DNA from: Fragum whitleyi
Lineage: Eukaryota > Mollusca > Bivalvia > Cardiida > Cardiidae
NCBI GenBank assembly: GCA_948146395.1
Contig: OX411544.1
Location: 38,782,630 to 38,846,629 of the forward strand
Length of the DNA stretch: 64,000 nt
Reading direction: 5' to 3'
In this document: positions 56,537 to 64,000 of the stretch, piece by piece
Layout: every line of letters starts with the position of its first letter
Position numbering within the stretch: position 1 is the stretch's first letter
Made by a program: the position numbers and the translations under genes
The notes under the pieces: model-generated
What the model saw: only the letters and a program-made list of their open reading frames with translations
Databases searched by the model: none
What the model was told of the DNA's origin: nothing

Positions 56537-57720
56537 AGGTTCATATAAAGAGTTTGAGACCCAACATTAAGGGCACTTCATTTGTCAAGAAAAAGCAATA
56601 TGTCCAGGTATATTATATACTTAGTTCCGTAAAAAATGTGCACTTTCACCTTTTGCATTTCACTTGATTTTTACAAAGTTGCAGGATAATTATATAGTAA
56701 ATTTGATACCATACTTCAGGCAAGACCTTTTGAAATTAAAAGTCAAATAAGATTCAGATAAAGTGTCGATTGCTGCATACACGATGGCAGAACTTAGATT
56801 GTTGGGATTTGACCTCCTTACAATTCTTTTTCTTTGGTAAGAGCTATGTGTTGATGTTGCATTAAAGAGTTTTAGAAGCCATTCCAAGCCAATTCCAGAC
56901 AAAAGTTTTAATTTTTATGCAGACGTTACGTGTACGTCAACGTTAGACATTGTTACGTCGTTGGGCCAATCACTTGTCGTTGAATGGTGCTATGGCGTTC
57001 TATGACGTCTCGATTTGCTTAATAAAGGCCTTACAAAATGACGACCTCGATTTCTGTTGGAAAATAAATGCTCAATGAATATTAATGACGTTCTAAATCT
57101 GACAAAGTTCGACTTTGTTCAACGTCGTTTATTGGTAGTCAAACCATACTGTAGCATCATGCATAATTTTATTGAAGATGTGATTTTATGCTTAGGAAAG
57201 CCGCAAAGATTCAACTTAATTCATTTTCAGACCAATTATTCGTCTAACGCGTGATGCACATGCAAAATATGCAAAATCAAATGTCTAAATTTAGCAGAAA
57301 ATCTTTGCTCATCGCGCGATTTTTGTTTTTTAATATCGTTTGCACATACTCTCGGGTATAGTCGTACGACGTTTACTGACGATAGATTGTGTAATTTCGG
57401 AGATATTCAAAATTCAAAAGTGCACACTTTCTTTTGGAACTAAGTATAGAACCTTGTATAGGTACATCTGTCTACATTCTGTTCAAACTTAGGCAAAGTT
57501 TGTCCAGCCGTAATGAATTTGTTGGTTTTGAACCAAATATCCTTTTCCAAAATGGTTTGGCTATTCAATTCATGATTAGATGTGTGTGGCCTCTAATGTT
57601 GTGCAACTGATTGTGCTCATCTATAGCTTCAATTTGATACATTGTTAAGCTGGGCAAACTGTCTTTTTTGTAGAAAGAAGCAGCATTAATATTGATTCAA
57701 AAACTCTTTTCATGAACCGT
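56537..57720. mobile_element. TA-type TIR element, 1.2 kb, outer
   Basis: Left AAGGTTCATATAAAGAGTTT, right AAACTCTTTTCATGAACCG (inverted). Relative of 59838-61863 by TIR and by subterminal words (GTTTGTCCAGCCGTAATG; ATTTTATCCAACCGTCATGC). No transposase. Carries a second TIR element inside. Confidence 0.65.
56618..57446. mobile_element. TA-flanked TIR element, 0.83 kb, nested
   Basis: TACTTAGTTCCG and AATGTGCACTTT on the left; AAGTGCACACTTT and GGAACTAAGTA on the right. TA at 56616-56617 and 57447-57448. Interior has CRE-like and ACGTCAACGTTA words but no ORF with a motif. Confidence 0.7.
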
Positions 57721-57734
57721 AACGTTTCATCTTT

Positions 57735-57832
57735 TCGAAGCCTCCAGCTGCTATCCCATTTAGGTCTACAATTAGCAATCCCTTTGGGAAAGACTAATAG
57801 TCGGGAAGGGCGCGTGGCGCGGTCGGGAAGTG
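57735..57832 (-). mobile_element. tRNA-type SINE, fragment
   Basis: CGAAGCCTCCAGCTGCTATC, AGGTCTACAATTAGCAATCC, GAAAGACTAATAGTCGGGAA, then a GCGCGTGGCGCGG palindrome-like stretch. Confidence 0.55.
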
Positions 57833-57837
57833 CTTGC

Positions 57838-58114
57838 TCGATTGATTGAATGGATTTTTACGGTACTTTCAACATTTTTTTCAGTTTTATCGCGGAGGCT
57901 GGATCCCCTAACAATGGATTCCTGGCATTTCTCTCACCAGTACAACCATCACATCCTTTCCTAGCCTCAAGCTTCTATCTCACATTGGTCTACGGTTATC
58001 AACCCATTGGTGAGAGACAAATAATCGGAAAGAATGAGTGCCGCCGTCGGGGTTCGAACCCGTGACCTCTATATTGACAGTCCGACGCGCTAACAACTGC
58101 GCTATAACGGCGGC
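57838..58114 (-). mobile_element. tRNA-type SINE, complete
   Basis: Minus strand head GCCGCCGTTATAGCGCAGTT ... GGGTTCGAACCCCGACGGCG with a fully pairing 7-bp acceptor (GCCGCCG/CGGCGGC). Body with CGCGATAAAACTG. Tail CATTCAATCAATCGAG. Confidence 0.85.
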
Positions 58115-58192
58115 TCTGCCGTCGGGAATCGAACCCGAGACCTTCTGAAAGATAGTCCGACGCGCTTACAATTGCGCTATGACGACGGCAGC
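58115..58192 (-). other. Second tRNA-like unit next to the SINE head
   Basis: Minus strand TGCCGTCGTCATAGCGCAAT and GGGTTCGATTCCCGACGGCA; acceptor GCCGTCG/CGACGGC pairs over 7 bp. It abuts the head of the SINE at 57838-58114, so the pair looks like a dimeric tRNA head. Alternatively it is a truncated SINE inserted beside it. D-arm TAGCGCAATTGTAAGCGC departs from a normal tRNA, so a functional tRNA gene is unlikely. Confidence 0.7.
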
Positions 58193-58382
58193 AGAGATAA
58201 AAACGGATGAAAGCAGGTCGACACAAGGTTCGAAATCACGACTCAACTATTGAGAGCTAATTACTAATTTCTGAATACAGGCCGGGCTCATGTCTCGACT
58301 TGACTCTAAATAGAAATTGTTTGTGCATTTTTCTGTAATATATTAATATAGCGACTCTTTGGCAATAGAAATATCAACTTAA

Positions 58383-58583
58383 CCCTTCTCCTGCTTGGCA
58401 CATTTTCCTGCCAAGAGAAACTTTGGCAGGCAGCATAGACTAAGATCAGCCTGCACAGACGTGCGGTTTGATCTTAGTCCAAACTACCCGATTCCTAATT
58501 AATACTTGTGTTGAAACTTGAGCCATACCGGTTGTAATATTGGTAATTGGTCTGAAACCAAATTTAATTTAGTCGGATAAGGG
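58383..58583. mobile_element. TTAA-flanked MITE, about 200 bp
   Basis: TTAA at 58379-58382 and 58584-58587; ends CCCTTCTCC and GGATAAGGG. Interior hairpin around 58439-58478 (ACTAAGATCAGCCTGCAC, GTGCGGTTTGATCTTAGT). Resembles a repeat common in bivalve genomes (recollection, not searched). Confidence 0.7.
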
Positions 58584-58861
58584 TTAACTGATTTCAACAA
58601 AGGAATATTAGTCTAGTAATTCATATTTCAATACATGCATAACATAAAAGGTTTAACGTACCTGTATTTCACAGAAAGTTTGTCTCAAATAAACGATGGA
58701 TGAAGAAATAGGGAATCCAGTACACCTCTGATTTTTACTTATCTGTCCTCTATATTAGAATGATGGCGGCATAAATAATCAGGCGGGACAACGAGTTGTG
58801 AAAAGCGTGCAATATTACAGTTAGTGAATAAATCGCAGTTTCACGATTTTCTCGTTTATAT

Positions 58862-58992
58862 GCTCTGCGTTCAAGAAGACAAAACAGTGGAAATGTTTAT
58901 CCAACTATACCCCGTTTCGCACGCAAGATCACATACAAAGCGGGGTATAATTGGAAAACTGTTTCCACCGTTTTGTCATCCTGAACACAGGG
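58862..58992. repeat. Imperfect palindrome, 49-55-bp arms
   Basis: Arms 58869-58917 and 58938-58986 share GACAAAAC, GTGGAAA and TATACCCCG in inverted order with about nine mismatches. A piece of the arm (ATGACAAAACGGT) recurs near 59057. The 63-codon frame here is made by the palindrome. Confidence 0.75.
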
Positions 58993-59165
58993 CTGATATC
59001 CACTCACCGATATAATCTACTTAGTGACATACGAGATTTGAATCTTGTGATCAGAATGACAAAACGGTACAGATTGTTTGCAATTTTTTCACAAATTAAA
59101 GAAGAACTGTCGTAAAGCGAACAGATACCCCCCTCCCCCGGGTTTTGTCCTTTAAGATTTAATTC

Positions 59166-59397
59166 CCACCATAAGTTCAGGGTTCGATCCCCGACGGTTG
59201 TACTTATCCTTTGCGACTATTTGTCTCCCACCAATGATATGATATCGTAGACCTATGTGGGATAGCAGCTGGAGGTTAAGAAAGGATGCAATGGTAGTAC
59301 TGGTGTGGGAAATACCAGGAATCCATTGATAGGTGCTCTAGCCACCGCGATACAAATGAAAGATTGTTGAGAGCGGCATAAATCTCCATACAAAATA
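59166..59397 (+). mobile_element. tRNA-type SINE, half head
   Basis: Starts at GGGTTCGATCCCCGACGG (B box); A-box half absent. Body CTATGTGGGATAGCAGCTGG, GGTGCTCTAGCCACCGCGAT. Tail TCCATACAAAATAATTT. Confidence 0.75.
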
Positions 59398-59516
59398 ATT
59401 TTAAAAAAAAGGTAAATCCCGCCATAACTGCTTTCATTACATGATCTATTTGCAACATGATAACAACATTAAGTAAAATCTTTAGTTCAAGGGAGATATA
59501 ATTTAGCAACAATAAC

Positions 59517-59585
59517 GATAAGAAACCATGGATAGGTGCACCAGTCGTCGAATTTTAAATGTAAAACTTTTGAAAGCAACCTTTA
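59517..59585 (+). mobile_element. tRNA-type SINE, tiny fragment
   Basis: ACCATGGATAGGTGCACCAG, GTCGTCGAATTTTAAATG, TTTTGAAAGCAACC resemble the SINE 3' part. Confidence 0.35.
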
Positions 59586-59777
59586 ATGACTGATTGATTG
59601 AATGGAGTTTAACGCCGCTTTCAACATTATTTCAGTTATATCGCGGAGGTTGGAGCACATAACATCGGTTTCCTGTTATTTCTCTCACCAGTACAACCAC
59701 CACAGCCTTTCCTAGCCTCCAGCTGCTATCTCACATAGGTCTACGATTATCAACCCATTGCCTGATTGGTGAGAGAA
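59586..59777 (-). mobile_element. tRNA-type SINE, head lost
   Basis: ACTGATTGATTGAATGGAGT, AACGCCGCTTTCAACATTAT, TCGCGGAGGTTGGAGCACAT, CATAGGTCTACGATTATCAA. Confidence 0.75.
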
Positions 59778-59837
59778 AGCAACCTTTAAACCCGTGATAA
59801 TTTCTCGCAGCCGAGACCAGATAATCTTGATATGTTA

Positions 59838-61863
59838 AGGTTCATGTAAAGTGTTTGAGGCCCAATTTCAAAACACTTCATTTGCCAAGAAAAAACAGTA
59901 TGTCTAGGTATATCATATATCAAAATGAAGCTATTCATGAGCATAAGTAGTTAAGCAACACAAGACTACCATAGCTATAGCGATATAGCCATAACATTGC
60001 GGAAAGGGGTCATTTTGTACAGAACAAGCAACTGCAAGACTGTTGGATAAAATTTGGCCCATATTTGAACAAAGTATAGACCAAAGTACTATGGGTAAAC
60101 CATGCTATCTGAATGTTTATAAACAGACTTTCGACGAGTGTAATATAGAGAAATTGGGACCAACGATTTCTTTGCTTTGACGGTCTTTTCACTATAATGA
60201 AGGATCACAGAAACACAAAATTACTGGAATTTCTACTATTGCATGCAATCCTTTGAACTACATCTGTAAACGTCATGTGTCATAGCGTAAAAGTTAGCCT
60301 GGAACCCCACTGTATCAATCTACTTAGCATTAACTGATAAAAAGTAATGATAATAATCAATCTTTCTGAAATGCATAGATATTCCAAATAAGTTTATGAT
60401 TTACCTTACCATAAAGCACAAAGTGGTAGTCCTAACACAGTTATTTGGCATAAAAATGGTAACAATAGGCAACCATATCAAATTCAGGGAATCTTGAAGT
60501 CACTCCATTGTATCGATGCATTGTTGGAAATGATCTCAAAACTTACAATATGGTGGCTAATCTGTACCAAGATTATTTCATTTGAATTGAATGATATGTT
60601 ATCTAGGGTTGGCTAGTGTTCTTTTTTGGAATATAGTAGTTTTTCATCACTTTTTAAATTGTTTAAACTACCACTAGTTCATTAATTTCAACAAAAACCT
60701 TTATACCATTCTGTTTGAAATCGAAGGCAAGAATGTAGCACCTTTCTAATATTTCTTGAGTCCTAAGTCCTTATAAGTTACTCATGACCTAGTCATCTGT
60801 GTTAAACTGGAATTTTGGTATTTTGGTGAAAATATTCAAAGATTTGTTAATAGATCGATACAGTGGATAGATCGATACAATGAGGTCTGAGTATACATGC
60901 TTTCGAAGCCGTCTTTATCATGAAGGAACTAAAATTGGAACGACAAAAAGCATCGAATATCGATGGGGAGAAAAAAAGTGTTTTATTTGATGAGTTTCTC
61001 TACTGTATCAGTATACAGGTGATTATATTTGTAATTAAGTACCGTTATATCACGCTTGTTAAATTTCCGTTCAGTCCACACCTACTCATGACTATACCAC
61101 ATTTTCCCGCGTTTTCGAATACCCTGGTTGGACTATACCCGGGTACTACTATAAACGTTGGTGTAAAACTCGAGCCCAAAACATAGTAATGCAGGCAATT
61201 TATTTTGACTTATTTTATAAACGCATAAGTCATACATGCCATTCTAATTTTGTAAACATCTAGATCTTTGTAAGGTATGGTGTGTTATCACAACATAAAT
61301 GAACATTAATAGTTTATATAACTGTAAGGCTGTTTAGAAATATACCAATTTCTATTTCACTGAATGATAAATATATAGTAATTTATTATAGCTCATTGAA
61401 TTGAAACACTATAATTTGAAATAAATCGCAGAAAATATTTCACAATATTATGGTGTGCTGTTGCACCGTATCTAACATCTATTTTGAAAACAGACCAAAC
61501 CGGTTTGACAAGTATGGTGACAAAATAAATGGAAATTGGTTGTTTCAAAGGAGCATTTTGAGACTGAGTTGTATATCTAAGGTTGTAGTAGTACCTGGGT
61601 AGTAGGCCTACTTTAGACTGTACTTTGAAAAATTATGAGCAAATTTTATCCAACCGTCATGCAGTTGCTTGTTCTGTACAAAATGACCATTTTCCACAAT
61701 GTTTTGATTTTACCGCTAAAGCTATGGTGGTCTATGTTGCTCAACTGCTTGTGCCCAAAAATAATTTCTTTTTGATATACAATAGGCCTTTACCTGGACA
61801 TACTTCTTTTTTTGGCTAATGAAGCGCCCTTAAAATTAGGTCTCATACACTTTACATGCACCT
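59838..61863. mobile_element. TA-flanked TIR element, 2.0 kb
   Basis: AGGTTCATGTAAAGTGTTTG at the left and CATACACTTTACATGCACCT at the right; TA at 59836-59837 and 61864-61865. TIRs run about 230 bp: TCATTTTGTACAGAACAAGC and GTTGGATAAAATTTGG (left) against GCTTGTTCTGTACAAAATGA (right). No transposase seen; a plus frame at 60920-61186 has no motif that I recognise. Confidence 0.7.
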
Positions 61864-61865
61864 TA

Positions 61866-62655
61866 GACACTTACATGTTATTCATTTATCACGCATCATT
61901 CTTTCAGCGCTTAATTATGATAAACTCTTAATAAAAATAATAAAATCAGATGAAAGTGTATGCATTGTTTTCTAAAACTAGACTGTCTGATTTCAGGTCA
62001 ATACAGGCTTCATTGCTGCATTAAATCGAAAGCTCGCTTTTCCTTAATTGTTATGTACATATTCATCAGACAATCCCAATCTTAAAACCGCATGCCGCAA
62101 ACTTACAAAGTCAATATAACAACAATCATTTCACAGTCGGAGTTTTGGCATACAAAGAAATAATAAGGGCCCAGTCATGAAAGCACCGGCTTCGTTTCGC
62201 GCGTTATAATACATGACGTCACAAATATTTTGATACCGTTGGATAAGATACAGTACAAAAAGTCTAGATTAAATCCTGGCATATTTTAATTTGATACCAA
62301 AACGAGTTTCAATGCGTTTGGTTATCAAATTATCATTTGACACAAAGATCTCCATAGACAATCGGAGAGCTTTAAAGAAATTTGTCTACCGCCAAAAACC
62401 GACTTACCTTAAAATCACCAATATATAATAAACCTACGATCAAAGTTCTAAATGACACATATATATGTGTAAGTTCACTCGGCAGAAAACGTCATAATGA
62501 CATTGCGTAGCCTCAATATATTATTGTTGTTCTCCTGTCTTCTGGGCGTCCAAAACGATTAGGTCCAAAAGTACATCAGAATTGTTGTTTATACGAGGAA
62601 AAGAATCTGTTACTCGATTTGGAAGCTAATCTAAACCTTGTCTACAACATAAAAT
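61866..62655. other. No recognisable feature
   Basis: AT-rich DNA; no ORF or repeat that I can support. Confidence 0.4.
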
Positions 62656-63105
62656 ACAAGAGCCACGTCGGACATGGCCATCCCCCACCACGAAAGCTTG
62701 ATAGTAAACTGAAGCCTGAGATAACAAAGGTCAATACATCCAAAATAATGCAAGCTGTTCTTGTGCACTGCACTTTTTGTGCACTGCACTTCTCCTCTTT
62801 GAGATCTAACTACCTAGGCCTATAAAGTTTCAACTTGCTAGCTATTAAACTTTCAGAGATATGCACCGGACGAAATCTAAGTATTTAAAATAACAAAGAG
62901 CAATAACCCCAAAAGTATGCAAGCAAGAGTTGTAGTTCGTGTGCGCTGCATTTCTCCTCCATTAGATCTACCCACCTATAAAGTTTCAAGTTGGTAGCTT
63001 TTAAACTTTAGGAGAAATAGTCCGGACAAGTTTAGTGACGAAATTTCGGAATGACGGATGGAGACCATTACTATACCCCCTTCACCGAACGGCGGGGATT
63101 AAAAT
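62656..63105 (+). mobile_element. Pearl-like element, family PL-G, short
   Basis: ACAAGAGCCACGTCGGACAT, GGCCATCCCCCACC; two monomers of about 170 bp with AAGTTTCAACTTGCTAGC / AAGTTTCAAGTTGGTAGC and TTTAGGAGAAAT; a short GACGGATGGAGACC remnant; end CACCGAACGGCGGGGATTAA. Subterminal ATCCCC/GGGGAT. Confidence 0.65.
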
Positions 63106-63207
63106 AAGCTCGCAAAGCTGATTTTAACCTCGTTCAAATTAGAAATAGAGGATATTGAATGAGTGGTCATGGAATACCGAATTAATTAAAAAAAAAAAGT
63201 CATCTAT

Positions 63208-63248
63208 AAACAGATAAAAGTGAGGCTGCGCCGAGTTTTTATCTGTTT
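63208..63248. repeat. 12-bp-stem hairpin
   Basis: AAACAGATAAAA pairs perfectly with TTTTATCTGTTT; 17-nt GC-rich loop (GTGAGGCTGCGCCGAG). Function unknown. Confidence 0.75.
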
Positions 63249-63754
63249 TAAATGACGGGTTTATTAAATTCTGTAAATATGAGCAGAGATTTCATATTCT
63301 ATTTATATGACAAGAATTTTTGCGAAAATCGTCGAAATTATTGAAATTCAACATTTCAATTTTCCGCGAAAGTTATAACACCGTTTAAAACTGATGTCAA
63401 AATATATACATTATGACGTGATTTTCGCGGTTACAAAATAGCGTAGCTTTTCGCCCTGAGCTCATTTGCATAGTTATTCCACTAGTGTAATAACACCCGT
63501 GTAATATCAAAAATATCCAACGGGGTTATTTAACTCCCGCCACGTAGGTCATATTATAACTTGGTTTATTTACAAATCATAGAAAAGGGGAGCGGACGGA
63601 AGACATTCATCTTTTGTCACTCATCGCCTTTAGGCATATCCTATATATTCTGACACTCTCTCAAGATTATTATTGGCAGGCGCTGTCTGGGAACAGTAAT
63701 TAGTCTAATTTAAAAGAAATGGGTTGTTAGAATTAATCTCAAGGTAAAAAGTAA

Positions 63755-64000
63755 GGTAAAAGATAGATTAGATAGATAGAGATTTTATTCGGTAAAGGAT
63801 GTTGACAATACATGATAAAATGTAATAACACATATCGATAAAAAATATATATCGCAGTATGTTACATAAATCATGTCTACCACCACCAAATCTAGGTTAA
63901 GGCAAAAAGAGATCTTGATCTCTTATTTCCATTGCGGACCCCTGCTTGGATGTGGCTGACATAGAGAGGCATAATGATGAATATGACAAAATTATCACAG
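63755..64000 (-). mobile_element. Possible LINE 3' end, cut by the window edge
   Basis: Minus strand shows CCGAATAAAATCTCTATCTA then a short (ATCT)-type tail, as at 3' ends of some non-LTR retrotransposons. No reverse transcriptase frame in the 246 bp visible, so class is a guess. Confidence 0.3.

Noticed and set aside
58115..58192. Functional tRNA gene
   Set aside because: Acceptor and T arms pair, but the D arm and anticodon arm do not form a standard tRNA, and it abuts a SINE head.
60920..61186. 88-codon frame with a GT that could be a splice donor after SIQ
   Set aside because: No partner exon or family match by eye; lies inside a TIR element.

Overview
This window reads as AT-rich, gene-poor eukaryotic DNA from an invertebrate, most likely a bivalve mollusc. 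That placement is inference. It rests on the dense packing of interspersed families with AACAAGAG-type 5' ends, tandem 145-175 bp cores and GACGGACG-rich 3' ends (compare the 'pearl' elements of oysters and other bivalves), on abundant tRNA-headed SINEs, and on a TTAACCC-ended MITE, all of which I associate with bivalve genomes. I see no host protein-coding gene, no rRNA, no CRISPR array and no bacterial operon. Nearly every short ORF falls inside a repeat. The only convincing coding sequence is a Tc1-like DD34E transposase at 41489-42430, plus a frameshifted relative at 45562-46572 on the minus strand.

Layout. 1-9.6 kb: copies of pearl-like families (here PL-A, PL-B, PL-E), SINEs and foldback hairpins. 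9.8-20.2 kb: one PL-B element split by two inserts of about 4.25 kb, a TTAA-flanked one (9999-14245) and one flanked by TCT (15469-19748), each carrying later insertions. 22.0-26.8 kb: a long-TIR element with arms of about 640 bp and a near-perfect 9-bp target duplication, holding a PL-B copy and a PL-A copy that itself contains a PL-D copy. 26.9-29.5 kb: a 16-monomer PL-B array. 29.5-35.1 kb: decayed DNA with tRNA-like heads, a perfect-looking hairpin and a TTAA MITE. 35.1-42.6 kb: a Tc1-like element split by a 6-kb insert that itself contains a 3.7-kb insert, a SINE and a PL-B copy. 43-47 kb: a SINE interrupted by an exact 80-bp MITE, then the second Tc1 copy. 47.4-51.4 kb: PL-C, a PL-H array and PL-F inserted in PL-H. 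51.5-55.6 kb: an old degenerate tandem array broken by PL-A, a SINE and a 400-bp hairpin repeat. 55.6-64 kb: SINEs (one with two tRNA-like heads), TA-flanked TIR elements nested in one another, TTAA MITE, foldbacks, PL-G and a possible LINE 3' end.

The main biological signal is that at least seven pearl-like families, with different bodies, share one architecture: AACAAGAG start, a small 5' hairpin, an approximately 8-10 nt subterminal inverted repeat, tandem monomers, a GACGGACG/CGACGACG-type microsatellite, a 3' hairpin, and the partner of the inverted repeat followed by A-rich sequence. Their monomers also share a core of about 40 nt (AAGTTTCA ... AGGAGGAG). This suggests one mobilising machinery, possibly Helentron-like, acting in trans; no such enzyme is encoded here.

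No function beyond mobile-element biology is claimed. Family names PL-A to PL-H are local labels used only in this annotation. All boundaries were read by eye, and those of old copies may be off by tens of bases.
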